DNA from: Drosophila persimilis
Lineage: Eukaryota; Arthropoda; Insecta; Diptera; Drosophilidae
Direction of reading: 5' to 3'
Assembly (NCBI RefSeq): GCF_003286085.1
Contig: NW_020825288.1
Coordinates: forward strand, 17,360,001-17,424,000
Length of the DNA: 64,000 nucleotides
The notes beneath the pieces are model-generated. The model made no database searches and was not told the DNA's origin. It worked only from the letters and a program-made list of their open reading frames with translations. Both the position numbers and the translations under genes were made by a program. This document shows positions 52,801-59,719 of the stretch, in pieces; within the stretch, counting starts at the first letter, position 1, and every line of letters starts with the position of its first letter.

Positions 52801-54143
52801 TCAGTGAGTTCTTCAGCAGCGACTCGGATGTGCAAAAGTCGGTGGAGACGCGCCTGGAGGCCATGTTCGGGGAGTCGCCGGTGCATTTGGATGTGAAGAA
52901 CAGCAGCGATGCCCACGACATTGAATCCAATCTGGACGAGATCTTTGGCGATTCGAAATCCCCAGAGGTCAAGAGCAAATTGAACATGTGGGTGCCAGAT
53001 GCCAGCTTCATGCAGCAGCCGCAACCACAGCCACAGGCCCAACAGCAGCAGCAGCAGCAGTATGCAGGACCACAGCAACAGCAACCATCGCAGCAGCAGC
53101 AGCAGCAGCATCACATCGAACTGAATTGCAACAATAATCCGAGGTGGATGCAGAGCATGGAGGCCCACTACAGCGACTTCATGTCCAGCACCAGCAACGG
53201 CGACGGACCCGGCGCCCAGGGGGCGATGCTCGTGAACGGGGGAGAGTCGCGCAAGCGGCACTGGGACAGCCAGATGATGGGCTCCAGCAGCGAGCTGGAA
53301 GACGACAACAGCAGCAAGCGGCTGTGCACGGGCTCCTCCTCGTCGTCGTCGCCCATGTCCTCGCAGCAGCAGCAACAGCTCGTGGTGCCGCCGCACGGCC
53401 TTCTCGATCCGGAGATGCTGCTGCACGACGGCATGGGAGTGGAGCCGGCCAACGGGCCCGCAGGCTTCTCCCAGATGCTGCAGCAGCAGCCGCAACAGCA
53501 ACAACAGCCGCCACACAACTTTGCCAATCATCAGGCCTACGCTAGCATGATGAACACCCAGCAACAGCAGCAGCATTACCAGCACAGCATGCAACAGCAG
53601 CTGCAGCAGCAGCAACAGCATCCCCAGCAAATGCACGTGAACCACTTGGGGGGACAGCCCGTGGTGACGGGGGAGTACGACGACGACATTAGCCGGCATG
53701 TGGCCAGTGCCATTGACAGCATACTGAACCTGCAGAACAGCGCCGACTCGCTGCAGTTCTCTCTGGGCTCGATCCTGGGCGACAGCATGCTGGAGGACCA
53801 GCGGCAGGGAGGCCAGGCCAATCTGCCGAGCTGCCAGCAGGAGCAGCTGCAGCTGGCCCATCAGCGTCGCCGGCAGCTCGGCGAGGAGATGAACGACTGC
53901 CTGATCAGCGGCGGGGGATCGGCGGCCAATGCCGTGGCGGACAACAGCAGCAACATCCTGCTGGAGCATCATCACCAGCTGCAGATGCAGAGCCACAGCG
54001 TTGTCCAGCCGCCGCATCTGCAGCACCAGCACCACCAGAGCATCGGACAGGCACCCTCCCAGCACTTGGTGGGGCAGCTGAATGACTTTAGCTGCGTGGC
54101 CGCTGGCCTGGACGACCCCGTCAAGTCGATAATGACCTCTTGA
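14429..54143 (+). CDS. BICRA/GLTSCR1 homologue, GBAF (ncBAF) chromatin-remodeller subunit
   Basis: Eight coding exons: 14429-14459, 44225-44388, 44467-44709, 44774-48560, 48621-51240, 51360-51458, 51528-51666, 51732-54143. They join in frame into 3164 residues. Most of the protein is low-complexity Gln, Ala, Pro and Ser/Thr sequence. Ordered islands include three basic patches (near residues 752, 1045 and 1660) and an acidic island near 827. The GLTSCR1 domain spans about 2280-2405, from RLSLFVRQLEVDQESCLKPD through VKPFRTKDEAVKRLIRYHCM and an acidic linker to a helical EIND..EKELEQQLKEE. In mammals this domain holds BRD9 and the SWI/SNF ATPase together in GBAF; the fly homologue is CG11873. 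The nuclear role is inferred from this homology. Oddities: a ten-codon first exon before a 29.8 kb intron, a stop-free 60 bp intron, and an open extension after the TGA. The domain assignment is very firm. Confidence 0.9.
14832..14874. repeat. 43-base poly-C homopolymer
   Basis: An uninterrupted run of 43 C residues, 0.4 kb into intron 1. It also creates spurious poly-Pro/poly-Gly frames. Confidence 0.95.
16605..16802. promoter_or_regulatory. GAGA-rich block with opposing GA and CT tracts
   Basis: A GA/AGAG-rich stretch (16605-16720) is followed by a CT-rich stretch (16760-16802), giving GAGAGAG elements on both strands and potential stem pairing. GAGA factor (Trl) sites are a plausible reading; motif-only. 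Confidence 0.35.
17547..17579. repeat. 33-base poly-C homopolymer
   Basis: Uninterrupted C run followed by a short CA tract. It is the second such run within 3 kb. Confidence 0.95.
21843..21892. repeat. GAGCCCTGCTT 12-bp tandem repeat
   Basis: Four imperfect copies of a TGAGCCCTGCTT unit. Confidence 0.7.
24772..24795. repeat. 24-base poly-T run
   Basis: Uninterrupted T run inside the intron. It could be an old retroposed poly(A) tail in reverse orientation, but no element was recognised beside it. Confidence 0.8.
25460..25485. repeat. (CT)n microsatellite
   Basis: Thirteen CT units. A (CAGATA)n hexamer repeat follows at about 25561-25582. Confidence 0.9.
27431..27670. promoter_or_regulatory. 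Cluster of CGATA / TATCGATA motifs
   Basis: Contains two perfect TATCGATA elements (27497-27504 and 27663-27670). It also has three TAACCGATA copies at 27443, 27462 and 27482 (spacing 19-20) and further ATCGATA/ATCGATC sites. CGATA clusters are bound by BEAF-32 and TATCGATA by DREF at promoters and domain boundaries. No transcript could be assigned, so this may be an intronic boundary or cryptic promoter. Confidence 0.45.
32368..32399. repeat. (GCC)n trinucleotide repeat
   Basis: About ten GCC units forming a small GC-rich island in AT-rich intron sequence. Confidence 0.9.
35669..35684 (+). promoter_or_regulatory. CTCF-like binding motif (intron 1)
   Basis: CCCGCTAGGTGGCGCA fits the CTCF core YAGRKGGCGC with an adjacent GC-rich left flank. 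It is the best match in the window and lies 0.7 kb upstream of the leader-like segment at 36.3 kb. Binding is inferred. Confidence 0.5.
36344..36354 (-). promoter_or_regulatory. Core promoter Motif 1 (M1BP site)
   Basis: CAGTGTGACCG on the plus strand, i.e. CGGTCACACTG on the minus strand, a perfect match to the Drosophila core promoter Motif 1 (YGGTCACACTR). It follows a CT tract and precedes the leader-like segment. Confidence 0.5.
36400..37002 (+). other. Possible alternative first exon of CG11873
   Basis: Leader-like sequence rich in GCGA/GAG words and short CT/GA tracts. It contains a TATAAAAA (36537-36544) and ends AAATATTTA|GTGAGTAT, a good donor. Spliced to 44225 it would not put an ATG in the main frame (an in-frame TAA lies about 12 codons upstream), so it would be non-coding. 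An internal ORF from 36814 (MSPQEKPTKS..., 63 codons to the donor) would be an upstream ORF. No RNA evidence is available. Confidence 0.3.
44225..44388 (+). CDS. CG11873 coding exon 2
   Basis: Follows a strong polypyrimidine tract and TTTCAG. It encodes a Ser/Pro-rich stretch (ILSPPGPFLTPSPSPSISAS...) and ends GACCAC|GTAAAT in phase 0. The next intron is 78 bp. Confidence 0.8.
44467..44709 (+). CDS. CG11873 coding exon 3
   Basis: 81 codons in phase 0 from ERKAATPGRRQSIHQF to NNIQLNK, bounded by AAATAG and GTAGGA. It repeats an RRQSI motif like the RRQSL at the N-terminus. The following intron is 64 bp. Confidence 0.85.
44774..48560 (+). CDS. CG11873 coding exon 4
   Basis: The largest exon, in frame from KGNKRLGQHQQQ. 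It contains most poly-Gln tracts, an Ala run, two basic patches (KKKPRPRKKK near 46589 and RRKPAVRRNTKK near 47469) and the acidic island at 46813-46878. It ends GTCAAAG|GTGAGT in phase 1. Confidence 0.9.
48561..48620 (+). other. In-frame, stop-free 60-bp intron of CG11873
   Basis: It has a consensus GTGAGT donor and a pyrimidine-rich CAG acceptor. Its length is a multiple of three and it has no stop, so retention adds 20 residues (GECQTMLQTGKRFNHSFFRS) without a frameshift. Retained or spliced, the flanking frame is identical. Confidence 0.7.
48621..51240 (+). CDS. CG11873 coding exon 5
   Basis: Completes Val after the small intron (VANNRKPPNSI...). It carries further Gln/Pro tracts, a third basic patch (VKKKPVRKPKATPTAAELAI) and a helical segment (QMQQVFKQVQMQIQFLTFKL). 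It ends CTCTCCTT|GTGAGT at the beginning of the GLTSCR1 domain. Confidence 0.9.
51360..51458 (+). CDS. CG11873 coding exon 6 (GLTSCR1 domain, part 1)
   Basis: Encodes FVRQLEVDQESCLKPDYVKP and FRTKDEAVKRLIR, the conserved N-terminal half of the GLTSCR1 domain. Flanked by CTTCGCAG and AG|GTAGGC. The next intron is 69 bp. Confidence 0.92.
   Translation, partial: VRAPAGGRPGELPEAGLCEALPHQRRGRQAID
51528..51666 (+). CDS. CG11873 coding exon 7 (GLTSCR1 domain, part 2)
   Basis: Encodes YHCMHENDLELPSDEEEEFE followed by the helical KFRQLNGKFHEILMQEST. The YH motif and acidic linker are typical of the family. The donor is TCCACT|GTAAGG. Confidence 0.92.
51675..51688 (+). promoter_or_regulatory. CTCF-like motif in CG11873 intron 7
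   Basis: TACTAGATGGCGGA shares the ACTAGATGGCGG core with the site at 10580. It lies 9 bp inside the 65-bp intron, right after the donor. Motif-only evidence. Confidence 0.35.
51732..54143 (+). CDS. CG11873 coding exon 8 (C-terminal exon)
   Basis: 803 codons plus TGA. It begins LPHRTSESLQMQQLMIDDLK, the end of the GLTSCR1 domain with a charged coiled coil. Gln/Asn-rich sequence follows, including paired LEAMFGES/LDEIFGDS motifs (52842-52960) and SILNL/SILGDSMLED motifs (53715-53796). It ends DDPVKSIMTS before TGA in a TGA-C context. Confidence 0.9.
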   Translation: MPHRTSESLQMQQLMIDDLKGEINDIRTAEKELEQQLKEELSSERLATESQLQIKEEIKQEPQSKAAGAVVDTFDLLKNSADVNKAFSKSQSQSHPQTEAAAATAVKQEAPEEEEEEREQPTTNGEVKRENQSKDSSGRYIKKDYGHFDIESELQTSFILKKIEAKARASQMPYGGERAMQEQQQPQQQQQQQSMQQQQHIKGNGVDQHVEQEDGWYCLQNELNLMNSEGLPQQQQPTPQAQMNGRQHQHCPINRQQQQQQQQQHFLDTSNGSGMMNNSSNQMGDLFPNGCIDKSNQSSTSSSNSSTCGSDNNAPSGSASGVDPSKHNSSIGNSSCSGQRQQPVAMDAAEQNQHPAISEFFSSDSDVQKSVETRLEAMFGESPVHLDVKNSSDAHDIESNLDEIFGDSKSPEVKSKLNMWVPDASFMQQPQPQPQAQQQQQQQYAGPQQQQPSQQQQQQHHIELNCNNNPRWMQSMEAHYSDFMSSTSNGDGPGAQGAMLVNGGESRKRHWDSQMMGSSSELEDDNSSKRLCTGSSSSSSPMSSQQQQQLVVPPHGLLDPEMLLHDGMGVEPANGPAGFSQMLQQQPQQQQQPPHNFANHQAYASMMNTQQQQQHYQHSMQQQLQQQQQHPQQMHVNHLGGQPVVTGEYDDDISRHVASAIDSILNLQNSADSLQFSLGSILGDSMLEDQRQGGQANLPSCQQEQLQLAHQRRRQLGEEMNDCLISGGGSAANAVADNSSNILLEHHHQLQMQSHSVVQPPHLQHQHHQSIGQAPSQHLVGQLNDFSCVAAGLDDPVKSIMTS

Positions 54144-54248
54144 CTTGGACTCACCTCAACCGCCGGTGGAGGCGGAGCGGCTGCCCCGACATCGGCGGCG
54201 GAGCTGGCCAACAGCCTGATTCTTGAGTTCAATGCCACCACCTTGTGA
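54144..54248 (+). CDS. Candidate stop-codon readthrough extension of CG11873
   Basis: Directly after TGA (54141-54143) the same frame stays open for 34 codons: LGLTSTAGGGGAAAPTSAAE then LANSLILEFNATTL, ending at TGA 54246-54248. The codons are GC3-rich (23 of 34) like the coding sequence, whereas the sequence beyond quickly becomes AT-rich. The first stop is followed by C, the leaky context typical of conserved Drosophila readthrough genes. Translation of the extension is inferred. Confidence 0.45.
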   Translation, partial: LGLTSTAGGGGAAAPTSAAELANSLILEFNATTL

Positions 54249-54649
54249 GCGTGGGCTGACAGCGACTTGATGATTGTATAGAAAAAAACGCCCCTCAAAC
54301 CCCCCCCCCCCACCAAAAAAAAAAAAAAAAAGAAATTTTAAATTTGTTTCGTGTTTTTTCCCCATTTATTTTAGACCATAAGCTTACAAATTTTAGCCTA
54401 AATTGTTTTATACTTATTCTGTTTGTATTTTTTAGTCCAATATTTTTTGTACAAATTCTGAACCACTCGCTGCTTATTATTGGTTACTTAAAGAAACGAG
54501 AGGAAGGAAAAGGGAAAGTGAAAGAAAAGAATACCCAAATAGATGGCCAAGAAAGAAGGAAGTGAAAGGAAAGCAATTGACGCGGCGAATTGAAATGCAA
54601 ACTAAACGACGAATAGCATACAATGCTCTCACGGAACACCCCCTAATAT

Positions 54650-54655
54650 AATAAA
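54650..54655 (+). terminator. Proximal poly(A) signal of CG11873
   Basis: AATAAA about 500 bases after the stop codon; it would give the short 3' UTR form. Confidence 0.45.
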
Positions 54656-55738
54656 TTATATAGTTACACTAGACAATTTATATTCATATAAAACAAAGAG
54701 AAATGGGAGAAGAGTGAACGAAGAACCAAGAAGGTAACGGATACGCGCAAAGAAATGGAAAGAAAACATAACGAATTGGTTGTATAATTAATTCCGTAAT
54801 TAAGTTGAACTTGAAGCAATTCTGTGGAACAATTGAAATCGAAAATGTCGCCAATGCACGTGTTCATATAGGGAGAGAGGAAGAGAGGCGGAGGAGCAAT
54901 CAAATCAATCAACCACACCAGAAGATAGATCCTTCCCTTATGTACGAGTATTACTAAAGAGATTGTGTATATAGTTTGAGCAGTTTCAGGAATGGAATAT
55001 AAGTTGATAGGAATTTTAACAGGAAGATAGCAGATAGCAGATAGCAGATACGTAAAGCGCTTTACTTTCCATATGGCTGCTTCTGATATTACAAACGAAT
55101 CAAGAAACAAACCTATGGACGTGTGCTCAATTTGAATGAAATGAAGAGTCAGTCGGGAGAATGACGAGCAGGAGGAGGGATATATTTCGGCAATGCTATG
55201 GAAAGATCTTAGGGATTTAAGCACGAGCAAACCGTACAGCAGCTCTGGCAACTACGAAGCAAACCAAAAGCAGTTCAAAAATCACAATTTTAGCCAATTT
55301 AGTTTAAACATTTATAAATTATTGAATCTATAATGTAATAATACTATCTTCTACACTTCAATGGAACGGATGGATCGATGAGAGGAACAAACAAAATGGA
55401 AATTTAACGAATCGTATCAATTGTATCTTGATCTTGCGACAAATCTGACTTGTGATTTGTGCCACGTTTTAAATATAGATGTCTGATTAGCTTGTAAAAC
55501 ATAATTAATAACTACGATTAAAAGTCTAAACACAGTAAGACACTACGAAGTTTATCCAAAAACAAAAAAAAACAAAAAACAAAAACAAAAAAGCAAAAAC
55601 GAATTAATGAAAGAGCAAAGCAATTGTAATGTTTCCAAGCAATTACAATACTAACTACTACTTTAATACCACCACCAAAACAAAACAAAACAAAACAAAA
55701 ACAAAAAACACCTACTATGATACGTACTTCCAGACGGA

Positions 55739-55786
55739 CGGAATGGAATGGAATGAAAGGGAATGGAATGGAATGGAATGGAAGGG
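55739..55786. repeat. (GGAAT)n pentanucleotide repeat in 3' UTR
   Basis: About nine GGAAT/GAATG units with two interruptions (AAGG). Same unit as simple pentameric satellites found in centromeric DNA of several animals. Confidence 0.8.
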
Positions 55787-56038
55787 AAATGCTTGTATTA
55801 CGTATGTATAGTCAGTAAGGGAACTTTCAAGAGGTATCATTAATCTAAGATGTGCTTCAATATTCGGGCCTCCATGACCCCCTAACGATCCCATCCCATC
55901 CCCATCCCTTGTGTCCCTTATGTGTTGCTTCAACTAGAAGTTCCGGCACTTTCTAGTTATTATTCAAAGACAAATAACTTTCGTGTAAAAATGTACATGT
56001 AATAGAATAATTTAAGTTTGGAAAAACCTCAAAAACTG

Positions 56039-56044
56039 AATAAA
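56039..56044 (+). terminator. Intermediate poly(A) signal of CG11873
   Basis: AATAAA in CTGAATAAATTTAAA. Confidence 0.4.
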
Positions 56045-56575
56045 TTTAAATCTATTGCTAGATTATTAATGCGAATTGTTTTAAGTTGTATTTAGAACAA
56101 GACTCAAGAGAACTCAGATTACCCCCGACATCCGACACCCGACACCCATCCACAACAGACACCCGTCGCCCGTCATAAGAATTGTTCAGCTAAAAATGTG
56201 TCTAAATGTAATGTAAAACATAAAGAGAAAACTAAAGATTTTAATAGAAAGAAAAACCAGGCATCATCGGCATAAGGAGAGAGAGTAAAAAAAGAGAAAC
56301 AAGAAAGTAAAAACAGTTTAATATTTCATAGTTTATTAAGCCCATCCATTCATAGTCGTCATAAACATTAAGTTCATAAAGAAAACTAATATATCATCCC
56401 TATGCTCTTTGAGTAACGGGGAGATAACAAACATAAAATCTCACTGAAAACGAAACGAAACGAAACGCAACAAGTAACAGAGAAATCAGAGAAAACCCAG
56501 CTAAAAGTGAAAGGAAAATGCAATCAAAGCTCATGCATTTCATGCGTTTGTACTGGGTGACAACGTTCTTAGGAA

Positions 56576-56581
56576 AATAAA
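56576..56581 (+). terminator. Distal poly(A) signal of CG11873
   Basis: AATAAA in GGAAAATAAAGAAAATT; the following bases are the last before the opposing signal of the mannosidase gene. Confidence 0.6.
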
Positions 56582-56615
56582 GAAAATTCCATACAATTTT
56601 AAAAACTATTTGCAT

Positions 56616-56621
56616 TTTATT
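56616..56621 (-). terminator. Poly(A) signal of the mannosidase gene
   Basis: TTTATT on plus (AATAAA on minus), 34 bp beyond the distal AATAAA of CG11873. The two transcripts end tail-to-tail or overlap slightly. Confidence 0.5.
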
Positions 56622-57253
56622 CAACACGTATGTATTGTTGGCTCTGCTTATAACTTGGGGACTTGGATTCGAGTTCCTGTGAGATTCAATCCTTGCATTA
56701 CACACATGCCTCCTTTCCTACATATTCGAACACACAAATCGACTTTGTGCCGCCGGTTGCTAAAATTTCTGCAAACATAAACGTACTACTGCTAGATACA
56801 TACATAATATTCGACTACAGGGTATTACAGTGGGGTGGGGGGTATTACAAATGTAAGACCTGCAGATTGATTCGATTGGCGTTGCTACCAGCGATAAGAT
56901 GCTACAACTAATGAGAGAGGGCTCCTGCCCCAACCAGAGATTAGTGGTAGGTGCTTATACGAGAGAAATAAATTATTACGAAATAACAGGTATCAAATTA
57001 GAACAAATAATATGATACAGAATCGACTGCTCTGATGATAGTGGTGATAGGTTTTTATGTGGGGGCATTACCTTACTCCCTACACAGCCAGGCGGCCAGT
57101 TGTGGCTGTCTAGCCATTTCATAGCTTAGCATAGTATTTGGCATTTGCGCTAAAGTACGATACGGTTGTGGCAGCTTAAATGCTGCGCAAATCGGCTCAC
57201 ATGCACAGCTTTTTGTTGCGCAAACTTCTAGTAGTCTTGTGCTTAGATGCTAT
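56622..57253 (-). other. 3' UTR of the mannosidase gene
   Basis: About 630 bases of non-coding sequence between the TAA at 57254 and the minus-strand AATAAA. No other gene is seen here. Confidence 0.55.
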
Positions 57254-57908
57254 TTATGTCTTAGGCGGATAGACTGGCAGTGGATGACCCTCCGAATTGA
57301 AGACCCATTGGTCCAGATCGATCTCCTTGCGATTGTCGCTGAACAGCAGATAGAAGTACTTGAGGGTTTCGCTCAGCCAGAAGCTCTCCATCAGATCCCG
57401 CATGCGCGTGTTCTGCGTATTCCGAACGTTCCCCAGCGATGTATAACCCGCATTCACTTTCGCGTGGGTCTCGAACGCCTGGAAGATGGTCCAGCCCATG
57501 TCCTGATATGTGCGATTGCCAGTGATCGCGTAGAAGTAATACAGACTCTCGATGAACTCGGGCCTCAGCAGATTATGCGCGTCGTTTGGCTTCACATAAA
57601 TGTCGTGCTCCTCCTTGTCCGTCAGTGCAAAGTACGATATCTCGGCCGCCAAATGGGTGGGGTGCTGCATGTACGTCTGATAGCAGGTGTCCAGCAAATC
57701 TCTGGCGAGTATCAGATGAGAGTCGGGCATGCCGTTCTGGTGGCCCAGGATCAAGGTGCCCGGCAAGTAGCACGTCAGATGGTCCATTTTGGGCTTGAAG
57801 TCCTTGCCGTTGATCAGCTCCCCAATGTACACCCAGTGCTCACGTGGGGTGCGGCGCATCAGCTTCGTGAGCACCCCATCAATGGCCTGCATATAATCCA
57901 GAATGAGA
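57254..57908 (-). CDS. Mannosidase exon 6 (GH47, C-terminus)
   Basis: [20 protein letters not shown] through [20 protein letters not shown] to the end at PVYPPKT and TAA. It contains catalytic Glu583 and the calcium-site NSEGHP motif. Confidence 0.93.
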
Positions 57909-59719
57909 CTGCAACGAATCGAGTGTGATAGGTCTATAAACTCCTTCTCCACTGTTCTACTCACTTGTCGTTATCATTGCGGCCTGTCTGAATCCACTGC
58001 TTGAGCAGATACTCGTAGTAGGAGTCGCCACGGGCTCCCAGCGAAATGGTGGCATAGTTGCGGAAGGTGCCCGTGTTGGCGTTGATGAATATGGGCACCA
58101 GTCCATCGGTCTTCTCCAGATCGTGGACCTTCTCATTTACCTTATTTACGACCTGAAATGTGCATGTGCCTTATTAGCTTTTGGGCTTGGGAGAACAGAC
58201 GCAGATGCTGGTGTTTGGACTTACGTTCTCATAAATGGAAATATTTGTGGACCTACTCAGGTCACGGAACTCCAGCTGGACGGTGGTTACCTCGCTGGTG
58301 GAGCTGTCTGGCGACCATTTGGGCGAGTGGGCGGACAGGTCGCCGAGATTCACATCCGAATAGGGAATGCCCGAGGGCGAGAGGAAGGCCGGCAGCAGGC
58401 GATTACCCAATTCCGCCGACTTGCTGAGGAACATCGTGTCGCCGCTCAAATGGTATGCAGACAGCAGACCGCCCAGCACACGTATTGTCACCTCAAAGAG
58501 ATTCACATCGCGCTTCGTGCTGAAGCGCAGGGAAAGATCCACCCAGTCACGAGCCTCCTTGAACTCTGCGGGAACCAAACAGCTTAGATCTTAGATCGGA
58601 TGATTAAATCAGTGGTCACTCACCCTCATCGAGCCCCATTATGTACATGGTGTCCAGAGCGTCGACAATAGTCAGGCCCAGGCCGAACCATTCGTGGGAG
58701 AACTGCGAGACGGGCTTCAGGTTGTCGTGACCCCAGGCGTACTTCTGGTAGCCGGCCCAGGAGTGCTTGAAGGCAGCCACTACCGCGGATTGTCGCTCGT
58801 TTGTGGCGCCATGGAAGTGCTGCCCCTTGGCCAAGAGCGGCTGAATCTTCTTCAGGTGGCGCTTAATGCTGATGCCGCCCAAGTGTAAGGGACTCCGTAT
58901 GGCTTCGTTGAGCTGTTCGCGTTCGTCCAGCTGCTCAATGGGCAGACGCTCGATGGGCTCCTCCACATTGTTCAGTATATCGATGCTGCCGTCGTTGTCC
59001 ACTGTCTTGTCCAGCAGCGCCGGCAGTGCCACAGCTGGTGTATCTGGCACTCGAACCACATTCTCAGCCGAGTTCGCTTCCCCATAGGCAATATTTCCAT
59101 CAAACTGAAAGCAGTCAATTATCATTATACAATCTCCCATTTCCCCTAATCAAACTTCAGACACCAATAACCAATTCAAGTCATTAAGGAGATGAGGCTA
59201 TGTTCTTATCATAAAGGGGTTCTGTCGTTCTCTCAATTAGGCACTTATCAGTGAAGAGTAGACAATTACCTTATCATCAGCGGGCTCTGGGTTTGGGTTG
59301 GGCAGGCGTCTATCTAATGCGGACGGTGTGGCAGCAGCAGCAGCAGCAGCAGCGATCAGATCCTTATCCTTGTCAGGATGGTGGTGGGGATTCTGCAGTG
59401 GGATCTCGCGTCGCAGCTGATAGGGGGAAGCTATGGCCTTCTCCTCGACATCCTTGATGCTCGCGGCAATCAATTGGTCGCCGGTTAAACAGAGCAAGAC
59501 CGTTACGCAAAAGGCCGTTACGCCGAGTATAATGAGATTGCGTTGACAACGCGGCAACTGATTCCAAGCCTAGACCATGCAAAATAAGTATGAATATTCA
59601 TTGTTTGTTGGGGGGCATTTATGGCCTCTTACCCGCCGCAGACTCTTTCGGCCCCGCTCATCCGTGCTGGCTACCGCCCCTGACGAGAGCGTAAGGGTGA
59701 TGTGTCCGTTCTCTTTCAT
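57254..59719 (-). CDS. ER-type class I alpha-1,2-mannosidase (GH47)
   Basis: Six exons (59719-59633, 59569-59270, 59104-58624, 58565-58225, 58152-57965, 57908-57254) join in frame into 683 residues. The protein is a type II membrane protein: a ~40-residue basic cytosolic tail, one membrane segment (about 41-60, [17 protein letters not shown]), a variable stem with an Ala run, then the GH47 barrel from about 233. Family landmarks are present: [25 protein letters not shown] with E314 and R318, [15 protein letters not shown] with D446, LRPEFIESL with E583, and a C-terminal calcium-site motif NSEGHPLP with S671. Relative to human MAN1B1 (E330, R334, D463, E599, T688) the catalytic set is intact, with Ser for Thr at the calcium ligand. 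These enzymes trim Man9GlcNAc2 in the ER/Golgi and time ER-associated degradation. CG11874 (alpha-Man-Ib) is the D. melanogaster neighbour of CG11873, which supports orthology. Confidence 0.92.
57965..58152 (-). CDS. Mannosidase exon 5 (GH47)
   Basis: [20 protein letters not shown] through [20 protein letters not shown], carrying catalytic Asp446. It ends GACAA|GTGAGT, phase 2; the next intron is 56 bp. Confidence 0.93.
58225..58565 (-). CDS. Mannosidase exon 4 (GH47)
   Basis: [15 protein letters not shown], then [20 protein letters not shown] with the first catalytic Glu/Arg pair, then [20 protein letters not shown]. It ends GAGAAC|GTAAGT, phase 0. Confidence 0.93.
58624..59104 (-). CDS. 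Mannosidase exon 3 (stem and start of GH47)
   Basis: Begins [17 protein letters not shown] after CTTTCAG and reaches the catalytic domain at [20 protein letters not shown]. It ends in MYIMGLDEG with donor G|GTGAGT, phase 1. Confidence 0.92.
59270..59569 (-). CDS. Mannosidase exon 2 (membrane anchor and stem)
   Basis: 100 codons in phase 0: [11 protein letters not shown], the transmembrane helix, and a stem with an eight-residue Ala run and a His/Asp/Lys-rich stretch. It ends GATAAG|GTAATT. Confidence 0.88.
59633..59719 (-). CDS. Mannosidase exon 1
   Basis: [20 protein letters not shown] then ERGRKSLRR, a soluble cytosolic tail ending in basic residues. The donor is CGG|GTAAGA in phase 0. 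The start is the first ATG of the frame after a leader of unknown length. Confidence 0.82.

Larger units (their letters stand above)
54249..56600 (+). other. 3' UTR of CG11873
   Basis: About 2.4 kb of AT-rich sequence with AATAAA signals at 54650, 56039 and 56576, so short and long 3' ends are possible. It contains a Pumilio-type TGTATATA (54966-54973), A-rich (AAACA)n stretches and a GGAAT repeat (55739-55786). Confidence 0.65.

Noticed and set aside
44666-54065. Long minus-strand open frames rich in Leu, Cys or Ala opposite CG11873
   Set aside because: They are antisense shadows of CAG/CAA and GCN repeats in the real exons and show no domains or independent start and splice signals.
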